Shown here piece by piece: positions 45,383-54,777 of a stretch of 64,000 nucleotides of DNA. How positions within the stretch are numbered: the first letter of the stretch is position 1; the number at the start of each line of letters is the position of its first letter. Source of the DNA: Acidobacteria bacterium AB60 (GTDB lineage: Bacteria > Acidobacteriota > Terriglobia > Terriglobales > Acidobacteriaceae); contig VANK01000005.1 of assembly GCA_008682415.1 (NCBI GenBank), positions 372,001 to 436,000 on the forward strand. The letters run 5' to 3'. The notes beneath the pieces were generated by a model that worked only from the letters and a program-made list of their open reading frames with translations, was not told where the DNA came from and did no database searches. Made by a program: the position numbers and the translations under genes.

Positions 45383-45678
45383 TCTCGTGTCTCCTTCAAA
45401 AAAGGTGCTGAATAAAAGAGACCTAACGGTCTCGTATGCTAAATGAGATTCGACTTAGGTGTGCGAGATTCAGTTTTCGGAGATGTTTGGTCGGCACGAT
45501 CGCTATCGCACGAATCTCTATCCTTTTGGAACAACACCAGAATCCGCTCGATGCGGCTCTGAAGCATCTGCTGGAATCTTCTCGTATATTTTTCTTGCGA
45601 CTCGTGGCTGATGTGCATAATCCTATCAAGCAAAGAAGCTTTGAACCATCGGGCGTACTGCACAGATTCGAGGGAAAC

Positions 45679-47219
45679 ATGAGCACACCAACTCTTACGG
45701 AATCCAACAAGTCCGATGACCGCCTGCATTCTGGCGCCGGTGCAGCCGTCGTCGAGGACAAGGCCTCTCGACACGCATGGGAAACCCTGCTGTGGACGAG
45801 TCTTGGGGTCTTCATGGCGTTTCTCGATGCGACGATTCTGTTCGCTGCGTTTCCCAACATTCGCCGCAGTTTTCCCGCGGTATCGGCGTCCGATCTCTCC
45901 TGGGTTCTGAATGCCTACAGCGTTGTGTATGCGGCTATGCTTGTCCCGGCTGGACGATTAGCGGATCGGGTGGGGCGGCGGCGCATGTTTCTTCTTGGAG
46001 TAACTGTCTTCATCCTCGCCTCGCTAGCCTGCGGCATCTCACCAACTCCCCTGACGCTCGTTGCCGCCCGCGTGTTGCAGGCAATAGGCGGGGCCATGCT
46101 CATGCCGGCATCCCTGGCGCTGGTCCTGCACGCCTTTCCTCGCCGCAAATGGGCGATTGCCGTTAGCCTTTGGACTGCCGTCGGCGCTCTAGCAGCGGCC
46201 GTTGGGCCCTCTGCAGGAGCCGTTCTGATCCAGCTTGGGGGATGGCGCTGGGCATTTTTTGTTAATCTGCCCGTCGGCATCCTGGCATTGGTTAAGAGCC
46301 GTGCCCGCCTGGATGAATCAAGAGATCAAAAGGTGCAAGAGTGGCCCGACATAGGCGGTATCGTTTTATTGGTGCTCGGTGTTGCCTTGCTCGCTCTGGA
46401 TATTGTTAAGAGCGCGGTCTGGAATCGGACAATCCTCGCCGTCTGCGCCGGTGCCGGGATATTGTTTCTAGCCTGGTTCGTCAACCGCTCGCGAAAAGTA
46501 GCTGAGCCCGCACTCAATATTTCTTTGTTCGGAGCCGCTAACTTCCGTTACGCAAATGCGGCCTCAATGATTTTCAGCGCGGCGTTTACCGCAATGTTTC
46601 TTGGCAGCGTACTGTTCCTAACTTCGGTTTGGGGATACGACACAACTCGGGCGGGGCTTGCAATGACGCCAGGGCCATTGGTAGTTATCGCGGTGGCCCC
46701 TTTGGCTGGGCGATTGGCCGGGCGGTTTGGACAGAGACCACTTCTCCTCATCGGCGGCATCGCCTTCGGTATCGGGTTTTTCGTCAGATCAGTGGCTACA
46801 AGCTCTACTCCCCACAATTTGACCGAATGGCTTCGGTGGTGATTCTGACGGCAATAGGCGTCGGACTTGTCTTGCCGTCTCTCGCTTCTGCGGCCGTTTA
46901 TGGGCTTCCCAAGGACAGGTTCGCTGTGGGATCCGGGGTCAACCAGGCGGTCCGGCAAATCGGATCTGTGCTCGGGGTAGCGATCACTGTTGCTCTCGCA
47001 GGCGCGGTCCAAGGGCCGGCTGCTATGACCGCCTTCTCGAGGCTGTTTCTCGTTCTGGCGATCTGTGGCTTCGCGACGGCCGCTGTGTCCTCCGTCATCG
47101 ACACTCATCCGAATAAAGAGACGCGTACGAACTGGCCAACAGATCCGCCGCGACCTGACATCGGAGCCGTACATTCTGTTCCGTCTGCTCAAAAGAGCGA
47201 AAAGCGGAGTCAAATCGCG
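45679..47219 (+). pseudogene. MFS drug efflux transporter (DHA2, EmrB/QacA-like), one frameshift
   Basis: Start MSTPTLTES behind GAGGGA; the frame is open further upstream. Fourteen-helix DHA2 features: LGVFMAFLDATILFAAFPNI, GRLADRVGRRRMFLLG, RVLQAIGGAMLMPASLALVLHAFP and GWRWAFFVNLPVG. At about 46838-46842 the frame ends as NLTEWLRW-stop. One base less would continue with WWILTAIGVGLVLPSLASAAVYGLP and GSGVNQAVRQIGSVLGVA, which lies in the next frame. The C-terminus has no stop of its own and runs on into an ABC permease start at 47220. Either a decayed pump or one sequencing error. Confidence 0.85.
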
Positions 47220-47375
47220 ATGAACTGGGTGGCGTTGCAAATGCTCACAGGCGACCGAGCCAAATACCTCGGACTTATATTCGCGATTTCATTCAGCTCC
47301 TTCTCGATTGTGCAGCAAGCTTCGATCTTTTGCGGCCTCATGAACCGCACGAAGTCTCAGTCCGGTTTCGCATGA
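47220..47375 (+). pseudogene. N-terminal fragment of an ABC transporter permease (DevC/FtsX-like)
   Basis: MNWVALQMLTGDRAKYLGLI and QQASIFCGLMNRTKSQ are the first 45 residues of the permease family seen with DevB/DevA-type exporters. The frame ends at 47375 with unrelated sequence (SGFA). The rest of the gene is absent. Confidence 0.75.
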
Positions 47376-47457
47376 ATGAGCGCAGCGAGATCCATTTCCT
47401 TCTTCGATCCCGGCTAATTTTGAACAGCGGTGATTAGAGACACAAATTGCATCGATA

Positions 47458-47475
47458 AGATTATAACGATAATCT
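47458..47475. promoter_or_regulatory. TetR-type operator over the -10 box, site 2
   Basis: AGATTA-TAACGA-TAATCT, a perfect palindrome. GATAAT (47468-47473) is the likely -10 and TTGCAT lies 15 bases upstream. It drives the split NmrA gene that starts at 47503. Confidence 0.65.
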
Positions 47476-47502
47476 CATACTGCTGAAGGGAGAGGAATCA
47501 CG

Positions 47503-47665
47503 ATGTCCAACCCAATACTAGTCACTGGAGCTGCCGGAGGCCAGCAGGGAGCGACCCGACGCCGCGTCGCGGCGCAGCTGCTTGAACGAGGGATACCGGT
47601 CCGAGCATTTGTCCGAAAGGTCGACGATCGGGTCGATGAACTACGCAAAGAAGGTGCTGAGGTAT
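47503..47665 (+). pseudogene. NmrA-like NAD(P)-binding protein, N-terminal piece
   Basis: MSNPILVTGAAGGQQGATRR, LLERGIPVRAFVRKVD and DELRKEGAEVF are residues 1-54 of an NmrA/NADPH-binding protein with its GxxGxxG motif. GGGAGAGG lies before the ATG. The coding sense then passes directly, in frame, into an unrelated esterase fragment. The matching C-terminal part lies inverted at 48191-48925. Confidence 0.8.
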
Positions 47666-47915
47666 TCCCTCAGTCGATCATTGTGGGGGGCGTTACCCGG
47701 ACTTATCGTCTCTACGTCCCCCGCACATTTGAGCCAGAACATAGCAGCCTCATCATCGGGCTGCACGGGCGAGGACCGGGTGGTCCAGGCTCCGCCATGG
47801 AGCACTACAGTCAACTCAACTCCAAGGCCGATCAGGAAGGATTTGCCGTCGCATACCTAGACGGACTAGCGGATGCCGGCGGATTGTTGAACTGGAACTA
47901 CTACTTCCGGATGAT
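47666..47915 (+). pseudogene. PHB-depolymerase-like esterase fragment
   Basis: SIIVGGVTRTYRLYVPRTF, LIIGLHGRGPGGPGSAMEHY, FAVAYLDGLADAGG and LNWNYY are the N-terminal part of the mature LpqC/PHB depolymerase family, which cleaves polyester or feruloyl bonds. The catalytic Ser region is missing. The frame continues with meaningless residues to 48057. The likely signal peptide of this gene lies inverted just downstream. Confidence 0.7.
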
Positions 47916-47929
47916 TTCCCATCCACCAC

Positions 47930-48028
47930 CTGCGATATGGCTGGGCGCGCACTGCCGATCAACAACATCAGGGCTCCCAGACCGGACATGTACCAACTCG
48001 AATGTTTACCTTTCGCCATTTGCCACAT
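47930..48028 (-). pseudogene. Orphan signal peptide, probably from the split esterase
   Basis: On the minus strand MWQMAKGKHSSWYMSGLGAL starts a strong secretion signal followed by MLLIGSARPAISQ-VVDG. Nothing functional follows it in this frame. Its position beside a mature esterase lacking a signal, in opposite orientation, suggests the two were one gene. Confidence 0.5.
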
Positions 48029-48134
48029 TTGCACTCACCTCTGACGCCAATGTATGAAATCCATTCTCAGCGTGGAAGTACCAGATTGTCGGCTTTTGAT
48101 TGGACCAGTTGCGCGTTCTGTTTCGATCTATAGT

Positions 48135-48178
48135 CGGCGCTGAATGTAACAACCCGATATTCATCAGCGCCGTTTTTT
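48135..48178 (+). terminator. Intrinsic terminator
   Basis: CGGCGCTGA (48135-48143) pairs perfectly with TCAGCGCCG (48164-48172) and is followed by TTTTTT (48173-48178). It reads on the plus strand, after the scrambled 47503-48057 frame, and ends just before the convergent NmrA piece. Confidence 0.8.
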
Positions 48179-48190
48179 AGCAACTCGCGG

Positions 48191-48925
48191 CTAGCTCGCC
48201 GGAGTGAAGAATTTGATGTTTGCCCGGAAGAACTCTTCTAGGGTCTGCGGATTTCGCCCGGTGACCTCGCGCATGACATCTGTTGGCCAAGTCTGATGTT
48301 CTCGTGTCTTGAAGTAGCGCCAGAGATGCGAGAGATGATCGACGGCATGAGGGTTGATTCGCCCCCTCACCGTGTCGGCCCACTGCTCATCTGTGATTGG
48401 CACATATTTCAGAGGACGTCCAAGCGCTTTGCTGAGAGTTTGGACCATTTGGTGCACTGTGAGAGATTCGCTCACCAGCGGATACACCCTTTTCGAGGGC
48501 AGCCTATCGCCGCCCAAGAGGGCCACGGCGACCCGCGCAACATCTTCGCCACCGGCAAGAGGAAAAGTTGCGTCGCCATCGCCCCAGGGTAGGAACACGG
48601 TGTTCTTTTCGGAGACGGTGCGGCTTACCAATGCGCGTACGTTCTCGTAATAAGGCGGAGCCTGAATGTGAACTGCTCCAATCTCTGCCCAATCGAAAAG
48701 TCGATCGGTCAGACGGTGCTGCAGGTTTCTGCGGGTGGGCGCCCCAACCAACTCCCTGAACACTGTGTCGTCTTCCGTATTGTTAAATTGCGAATTGTTA
48801 ACCACCAGATCTAATCCATGGCTGCGCGCCATCGCCGCGAAGATCGTGGCCGCTTCCATCAGTCCATCAGCGACGGGATACGTAAAGTAAGCCCGCCGGA
48901 CGTCTCTCATTGCCTCATGGATTCA
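48191..48925 (-). pseudogene. NmrA-like protein, C-terminal piece without its NAD(P) motif
   Basis: Reads IHEAMRDVRRAYFTYPVADG, IFAAMARSHGLDLVVNNSQF, IQAPPYYENVRALVSRTV, WGDGDATFPLAGGEDVARVAVALL and FFRANIKFFTPAS. These are residues from about 65 to the end of an NmrA-family protein. A stop (TGA) lies immediately upstream at about 48926-48928 and the Rossmann GxxGxxG strand is missing. An ATG inside (48910) could allow translation of a headless protein. Confidence 0.8.
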
Positions 48926-48992
48926 CCCCGCCTCTACTCGACGGAAGGATCGATCACTCGATAACCCTGGTGATTTTCTCTTTATTCAGAGC

Positions 48993-49829
48993 TTGTATCC
49001 AGAACCGAAGAAGCCGCGATTCCCTCAACAGATAGCAGGAAATTATGGCGCCGGATTCGTAGAAAGAGCGGGGAAGAACACGTCGGTCGCTCGCGGAACC
49101 TTAGTCTCGGTTACCTATTTCAATACGTGGGCCGAGTACGCGGTTGTTCCTGAACAATGGCTGATTCCGCTTCCCTCAAACTATCCAGTCGAGAAGGCAG
49201 CTCAGTTCATGAACCTAATTACTGGGTGGGACCTGGTTGAAAAAACTGCAGTTCAGCCCGCGCGGTGGCTACTGGTTACTGCCGGGCACTCGAGTGTTGC
49301 GATGATCATATCTCAACTTGCGCAACGGAAAGGCGTAAATGTCAAATCGGTTGTGAGGAAAGCGAGAGAAAACTTCGATCTCCGCTCAGTTGGCGCGACG
49401 GAGATCATTGAACTCTCCCAGGCCGAAAAGAACCTCGGTGATATAGTCGCCAATCTCACTGAAGGAGCTGGAGTAAGCGGGATCGTCGATTGCGTCGGCG
49501 GTTCACTATTGGGTGACCTAGTCCCGTCTCTGGCGATGGGTGGTCAGGTAATTATCTATGGCGGTTACCGTCCAGACACATTCGCACTTCACAACTTCGA
49601 TTTGCTGATGAGGAACGCAACTATCACGAGTTACGTTTACCGATATTTCTTTTCTCCGCCGCCGCAAACGGACGCGATGACTCTTCTGCGTCGGATAGCC
49701 GAGATCTCAAGTGACGACGATTTTCAACTGCCCGTCGGTCGCACTCATTCCCTGGATGACTTCAAGATAGCAGTGGAAGAAGCGATTCGCAGGCCCGAGC
49801 AAGGAAAGCGGATGTTCAAAATGGAATGA
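48993..49829 (+). pseudogene. 5'-truncated MDR oxidoreductase (quinone reductase-like)
   Basis: 278 codons from a TTG. Starts at YPEPKKPRFPQQIAGNYGAG, which is about residue 50 of the usual 330; the first GroES strands are missing and a TGA lies just upstream (about 48971). The rest is intact: LLVTAGHSSVAMIISQLAQR, IVDCVGGSLLGDL, LDDFKIAVEEAIRRPEQGK. In the Rossmann loop GHSSVA replaces the usual GAxGVG. It probably lost its 5' end in the same rearrangement that split the NmrA gene. Confidence 0.75.
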
Positions 49830-49890
49830 TGCGGCGGGAGGGGAATGCAAGCGAGTGCCGCTTCTGTCCGCGCCAGACAAGGATGCCTGT

Positions 49891-50916
49891 CTAGCGAGCC
49901 GCTGCCTTGAGCAGGGATTCGGCAAGTTGGGGCTCCGGAGCGAACGCAAGCTTTTGCCATTCAGGGACGAGTCGATCGATTACCAACATTAGTGCCAGAC
50001 CTTCATCCTGGGTCCAGTGATTGCGTTTGCGGCGAACCTCAGATAGCGCGAAGGACGATTTTAGATTGGGGCCATTCGGGTCTGTCAGCCAAGCGTAAGC
50101 GGTCCATTGTCCGATCCCCTCCATCGTCAGGAACAGATCATCCACAGTATTCCAATAAGCGTGACCGCCGGTGAACCATTTCTGTCGACGATGTCGTATC
50201 TCACGGAGCGCCTGCCGTGCATATTTCTTTGCTGCATGATTCGTTGAAGCTGCGGCAGCTTCGTAAAGGAGGTCGCGTTCACGCTCATACGCCTTTACAT
50301 ATCTCGGGTCCTTCGAAAAAGTGTCTTGAATTGAGTCGTCGCCGATCTCGACTCCGAGGTGGTAGCGTGCAGACAGCCCATCCATTATCGGGTTTGCAAA
50401 ATAGAACTGTCGAGCATGCGACATTTCATGGAGAAGGACGACGTTCATGAGACGCTCCAGACCTAGGCCGCTTTGGATATTATGGCTGCGCCATACAGAG
50501 GGTAAACTCATTACGAAGAAGCCGGCTGCCGAACTGCCATCCACGGGAGCCGCAAACGAAACAACCCAGTTGGGGATCCTGATTCCATTTGGCAGGAGCA
50601 CCGTGGATTGATAGAAAGATCCAGTCCAGGAAATGTCACCAGTTGCTGCAGCAGCGGATTTGTATTGGCAGTGATCATCGAACAGCACAACGACTGGTAG
50701 GCGAGTTGGCTCCAGTTTGAGTTCGTGAACCTCTGCGAACCTCCAGTCGGCCAATGCTCCTTCGATCCACTGCCGATCGGCGGTAGTAAGTTGACATGAA
50801 GTGGACGAGGTCATTAGCTCATCCCCTTGAGCCCCGAGTGGCAAGCACAGCGTGCCTGATCCGATGACGGCCAAGACTGGAAGGCTTGCTAATTTGATCA
50901 CTTGTTTTAGTCGCAT
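49891..50916 (-). CDS. Secreted HExxH putative metallopeptidase
   Basis: 341 residues from MRLKQVIKLASLPVLAVIGS, a signal peptide ending LPLGAQG; the frame is open 31 codons upstream. The centre carries VVLLHEMSHARQFYFAN, a zincin HExxH motif, and a later E-rich helix (ERERDLLYEAAAAS) could give the third ligand. I recognise no named family. Predicted exported; probably a peptidase, since HExxH alone is only suggestive. Divergent from the tetR gene. Confidence 0.65.
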   Translation of the reverse strand: MRLKQVIKLASLPVLAVIGSGTLCLPLGAQGDELMTSSTSCQLTTADRQWIEGALADWRFAEVHELKLEPTRLPVVVLFDDHCQYKSAAAATGDISWTGSFYQSTVLLPNGIRIPNWVVSFAAPVDGSSAAGFFVMSLPSVWRSHNIQSGLGLERLMNVVLLHEMSHARQFYFANPIMDGLSARYHLGVEIGDDSIQDTFSKDPRYVKAYERERDLLYEAAAASTNHAAKKYARQALREIRHRRQKWFTGGHAYWNTVDDLFLTMEGIGQWTAYAWLTDPNGPNLKSSFALSEVRRKRNHWTQDEGLALMLVIDRLVPEWQKLAFAPEPQLAESLLKAAAR

Positions 50917-51106
50917 GATCCGAGCGATTTGGGCACAGCCAAAGATTGAGACACTTCTTCCAATCTGCTGAGGCTCCCCTTCTTTAAGCAATGTGATGTT
51001 GACTATCATCCAATAGTTTCATTTTCATTTCTGGAACAGCAAAGTCCTGCAGATGGGTTATCCGCTGGCCCCTCTCGGTTTAGCATCCGCGACACTTGTA
51101 GGGCGG

Positions 51107-51124
51107 GGATTACGTTTATAATCC
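51107..51124. promoter_or_regulatory. TetR-type operator over the -10 box, site 3 (tetR promoter)
   Basis: GGATTA-CGTTTA-TAATCC, perfect palindrome with the same 6-base spacing as the other sites. TATAAT (51117-51122) is a perfect -10. The start at 51131 leaves almost no leader, so the mRNA may be leaderless. Confidence 0.7.
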
Positions 51125-51130
51125 GATACT

Positions 51131-51706
51131 ATGCGTTATGACGCTGAGCACAAATCGGTTATTCATCACAAAATCGTCAAAGGCGCTGCTCGCCAGCTAA
51201 AGAAAAAGGGACTGAACGGGCCAGCAGTCACGACACTGATGAAAGCGTCTGGATTAACCCATGGCGGCTTCTATAAACATTTTTCGAGCCGCGACGATCT
51301 CGTTATTGAAGCAGTGGACGAGTCTTTTCTCGAACTGACTCAGGAACTGATCGAAGCCGCAAAGCTGGCCGGTTCACAACACGGATGGAAGAGCATGGTC
51401 AAAAGCTATCTCTCCCTGGAGCGTTGCGATCGCCCAGAGATCGGATGCCCGATCGCCTCACTTGCTCCGGACCTAGCCCGCGCAACCCCCGGTGTAAAAC
51501 AGCGCGGCTCCGCTGCAATACTGAAGTTTCGCAGTGAAGTGATCCCCTATATGCCCGGAAAGAACGCGGACGAAAAAGCGTCGAATTTCCTGATGATCAT
51601 GACGTCGATGGTAGGAGCGATCGTAATCGCCCGCACAATGCCCGACCAGGCGGTGCGGCAACGGATCCTGAATACAGTCCGGGATCGCCTGCTCGCGAGC
51701 TTCTAG
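51131..51706 (+). CDS. TetR/AcrR-family repressor
   Basis: 191 residues. Helix-turn-helix about 15-62 (IVKGAARQLKKKGLNGPAVTTLMKASGLTHGGFYKHFSSRDDL). The C-terminal domain has CPIASLAPDLARATPGVK, as in the YjdC/LfrR-like branch. The palindrome at 51107-51124 covers its promoter, so autorepression is likely, and the same palindrome precedes the YciI-like genes and the split NmrA gene. An alpha/beta hydrolase gene follows 150 bases downstream. Confidence 0.93.
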   Translation: MRYDAEHKSVIHHKIVKGAARQLKKKGLNGPAVTTLMKASGLTHGGFYKHFSSRDDLVIEAVDESFLELTQELIEAAKLAGSQHGWKSMVKSYLSLERCDRPEIGCPIASLAPDLARATPGVKQRGSAAILKFRSEVIPYMPGKNADEKASNFLMIMTSMVGAIVIARTMPDQAVRQRILNTVRDRLLASF

Positions 51707-51856
51707 GAAAGTTCTGACGGGCAGCACCTGCAGCAGTCGAAAAAAGTTGCGCTCCTTTCGGAGTATGAGCGTCATCCAAACAAACGAAGACTGGAAGAGC
51801 GCCAACTGGGATGTAGACCGTTCATCTTCAATTCAAGGCGAAAGGACAAGACCGTT

Positions 51857-52738
51857 GTGAAGCCGGAAGAAACACGTTCACCATTATGGTCGCACGGCAT
51901 GTTCAATACCACACCCGACCTTCGGATGCACTATGTCAGTGCTGGTGCTGCAAGCCGGACCGTCGTCCTGCTTCACGGATTTCCGCAGACATGGTGGGAA
52001 TGGCGCCACGTAATCCGCCCGCTGGTGGATGCGAATTGGCGGGTGATTGCACCCGATTATCGCGGCGCTGGCCACTCGTCAAAGCCTTCCTCCGGTTACG
52101 ACAAGCGGACGATGGCTGCCGACGTCCAACGACTGCTCAGAGAGCATCTTCGCATCGAAGGCCCCGTAGCTCTGGTTGGCCACGATATCGGCCTGATGAT
52201 CGCCTACGCGTACGCACAGGAATTTCGAAACGAAGCGTCTCATTTGGCTATCGTCGATGCGCCCATTCCTGGGACTGCGATATTCGAACGGGTCAAGGCG
52301 AATCCACGGGTGTGGCATTTCGCATTCCACAATGCCCGCGACATTGCGGAAATGCTCATAGCTGGCCGCGAACGCGAGTACCTTCAGGCATTCTTCCATA
52401 CGCGCTGCTTCGATCCCTCGGCCCTCGATCTTCAAGAATACGTCACAGCGTATTCAGCTCCCGGTTCCATGCGCGCCGGTTTTGAGCTGTACCGTGCATT
52501 CGAGCAGGACTCGGAAGATAACCGACGTAGCCTTGAGCGAAATGGAAAACTGAAGATTCCGACCCTCGCGGTCTGGGGCGCCATCAGCAACTCCGGTCCG
52601 CTCCTTGGGCAAATGATGAACGAAGTGGCAGACGATGTGACGGGCGTTCAGATCGAAAGAGCTGCGCACTGGATCCCCGAAGAAAATCCAACAGTGCTGG
52701 CCCAGGAAGTGATCCAATTCCTAGAACGCACAAGATAA
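51857..52738 (+). CDS. Alpha/beta hydrolase (epoxide hydrolase/dehalogenase-like)
   Basis: 293 residues from a GTG; the homology starts near MFNTTPDLRMHYV. HGFPQTWWEW (oxyanion loop), DYRGAGHSSKP and GHDIGLMIAYAYA with nucleophile Asp110. The nucleophile is Asp rather than Ser, which places it with epoxide hydrolases and haloalkane or fluoroacetate dehalogenases. AAHWIPEENP supplies the catalytic His. Downstream of tetR on the same strand, so it may share its regulation. Confidence 0.9.
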   Translation: MKPEETRSPLWSHGMFNTTPDLRMHYVSAGAASRTVVLLHGFPQTWWEWRHVIRPLVDANWRVIAPDYRGAGHSSKPSSGYDKRTMAADVQRLLREHLRIEGPVALVGHDIGLMIAYAYAQEFRNEASHLAIVDAPIPGTAIFERVKANPRVWHFAFHNARDIAEMLIAGREREYLQAFFHTRCFDPSALDLQEYVTAYSAPGSMRAGFELYRAFEQDSEDNRRSLERNGKLKIPTLAVWGAISNSGPLLGQMMNEVADDVTGVQIERAAHWIPEENPTVLAQEVIQFLERTR

Positions 52739-53314
52739 TCTGTCAGCGGCAGGAATGGCTTCGATTGTCGCAGCACTGAGTTCTCCCCAATCCGAAGGCG
52801 GTGCAACAGAGCGGGACTCCTTTTCCGGATTAGCCAATTGGGGCCCAAGAGGTTGTCGCCAACGGAGTCGTGATTAGTGATGTGAGTCGGCACAGCCCCA
52901 ATGCGGCGCCTGATTCAGCCGGGTAGAATGCCTGCCAGTTTCGCAGTAGACTGCGGGTTAAAGCTTCGCGGCCTCCGGTAGCACCTCTTCCGCTTGTGAC
53001 GTCACAAGTGAGCGGGCAGATAATCCGGACCGAAGCGCTTTGGCTCCAGGTCGGAATTCTGGAATTCTAGGAAAGCCTTCAACGAGCCGGAGCCGTTTGC
53101 AAGATTGGTTTGATGAGGCCCAACCAGTATGAAAGCGCGCGTCGTTTCAGCACGCGCGCCTCACACGGACCAAATTTCCTGCTCGTGAACAGCTGCCTTA
53201 CTTCGAGTTAACTCTGCTGAGGTCTTCATTCGAGGTTTGCATGACTCGCAAAGCCCTCAAGCCTCCAGCGAAGCCGGATAAATGGCAGTGCGCCGTTTGG
53301 AGTAGATACAGCGC
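52739..53314. other. Spacer with a possible gene tail
   Basis: The minus strand is open for about 40 codons ending at a TGA at 53002-53004 and reads LKAFLEFQNSDLEPKRFGPD just before the stop, which looks coding but has no start. No gene named. The plus strand shows nothing. Confidence 0.3.
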
Positions 53315-54328
53315 CTACTCTGCCAAAACATGAAGCACGTTGTTCACACGATCATTAGCGTAGATCCGCCGTGTCGCAGGATTCGCAGCAACATAGCTAG
53401 CATCTACGGGAATCGTGGCCGTCACCTCGTTTGTCCTGGTGTCAACCACTGAAATAGTCCCATCCATTTGGTTGGCTGCAAAGACAAGCCCAGTGAAAAA
53501 GTCCACTGCCACTCCTTGCGAAAATCGACCAATCGGGACCTGCGTCTCTAGCCGCAAGGTGGTCTGATCCAGTACATCCAGGGTTCCTGGTCCGAAGGTG
53601 TTCTGGACCGTAACATACATTCGCCCGTTCAGTGGATCGAGGGCTACATTCGCTGTCGAATCCGGGTCGGTTGAAGCTGCCACCGAAACTCGCCTCGTGA
53701 TCTTGTCATTGTTGCCATCAATCACTACCAGCTCATTGCGGCTATTACAGGCAAATATCCTGTTTGTGGCAGAGTCCACCGCGAGCCCGTATGGCTCTTC
53801 GTTATTGACTCCGAACGGAATCTCAGTCATCAGGGTGTTCGTCTTTCCGTCCACCACTTCCACAACTGAATAGCTAATATCGGAGAGATAAATGCGATTC
53901 GTGATTGGATTGACGGCGAGGCCCATAAAGAATGGCCCGCCGGGCTTGTCGATCGGCAAGACCGCAAGTATCTGATCTGTTGCTCCGTCGATGGTGACGA
54001 GCTCACAATGCAGCCCGGTATCCGTATACTGACAACCCGCCGCATAAACGCGATTGCGTAATTCATCAACCGCCACCAAGTCAGCACCCCTGCGCACCAT
54101 GATGGTATCGACCAAGGTGTTTGTTTTTCCATCGATCACCGCGACTCCGTCCACATTGGATCCAACGTTGATCACTGCGACGTAAACTCTGTTCGTCAAT
54201 GGATTCACCGCGACTCCATTGGGCCGCCCTGGGAGTTGGATATCCTGTATCGGCGATTGGGCTAGGCATGGTGCTAACACCATGCTAGAAAGGAGAATCA
54301 AACGAAGGGCATAGCGAACACACGACAT
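53315..54328 (-). CDS. YncE-like seven-bladed beta-propeller protein
   Basis: 337 residues from MSCVRYALRLILLSSMVLAP, a signal peptide ending PCLAQS. About six or seven repeats of a blade with NPLTNRVYVA, VAVIDGKTNTLVDTI, AVDELRNRVYAAG, AVNPITNRIYLS, AVDSATNRIFA, ALDPLNGRMYVTV and AVDFFTGLVFAA. This is the YncE/PQQ-like surface propeller family; function is usually unknown. It stands alone. Confidence 0.88.
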   Translation of the reverse strand: MSCVRYALRLILLSSMVLAPCLAQSPIQDIQLPGRPNGVAVNPLTNRVYVAVINVGSNVDGVAVIDGKTNTLVDTIMVRRGADLVAVDELRNRVYAAGCQYTDTGLHCELVTIDGATDQILAVLPIDKPGGPFFMGLAVNPITNRIYLSDISYSVVEVVDGKTNTLMTEIPFGVNNEEPYGLAVDSATNRIFACNSRNELVVIDGNNDKITRRVSVAASTDPDSTANVALDPLNGRMYVTVQNTFGPGTLDVLDQTTLRLETQVPIGRFSQGVAVDFFTGLVFAANQMDGTISVVDTRTNEVTATIPVDASYVAANPATRRIYANDRVNNVLHVLAE

Positions 54329-54777
54329 AACGCCTCCTGACCAGCGCAACTGGTCGGCTTTCGATAATGATTAGCTGTGATGGGCTTACACGGGAGAGCG
54401 CTAACCAGATTGCTGCAACAGCGCGGACTCACAAGAACAGGTCGATCAGCTTCAGTGAGTCGCTCCAAAGAACTGTGCTCGGTTTAGAGGACGTCGAAAT
54501 CTTTACCGTGATCTAGCGAACGGGTTTCCCGAGCAAAGCTTATAAATTCTTTTGACTATCGATCAGGCGGTGGAACCGATTCCTGATCAGATCACAATCC
54601 ACTAGGGGAGAGGGTAAGATACTCGCATTCAAAATGGAAGGACCAGAATTGCAGTTTTCGATTGGACCAGTTGTGGTTCCTTCGCCGTCCTTGCGAAACA
54701 AGAAGCCTTCGCCGTGCCGAGCATCTGAAACCACTTCCGGATGAATCCTAGAGGAAAAGGAAACGGAGGGATCAGGC
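54329..54777. other. Divergent spacer between the propeller and MBL-fold genes
   Basis: No gene recognised. GGAGGGATC precedes the ATG at 54778. Confidence 0.4.
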
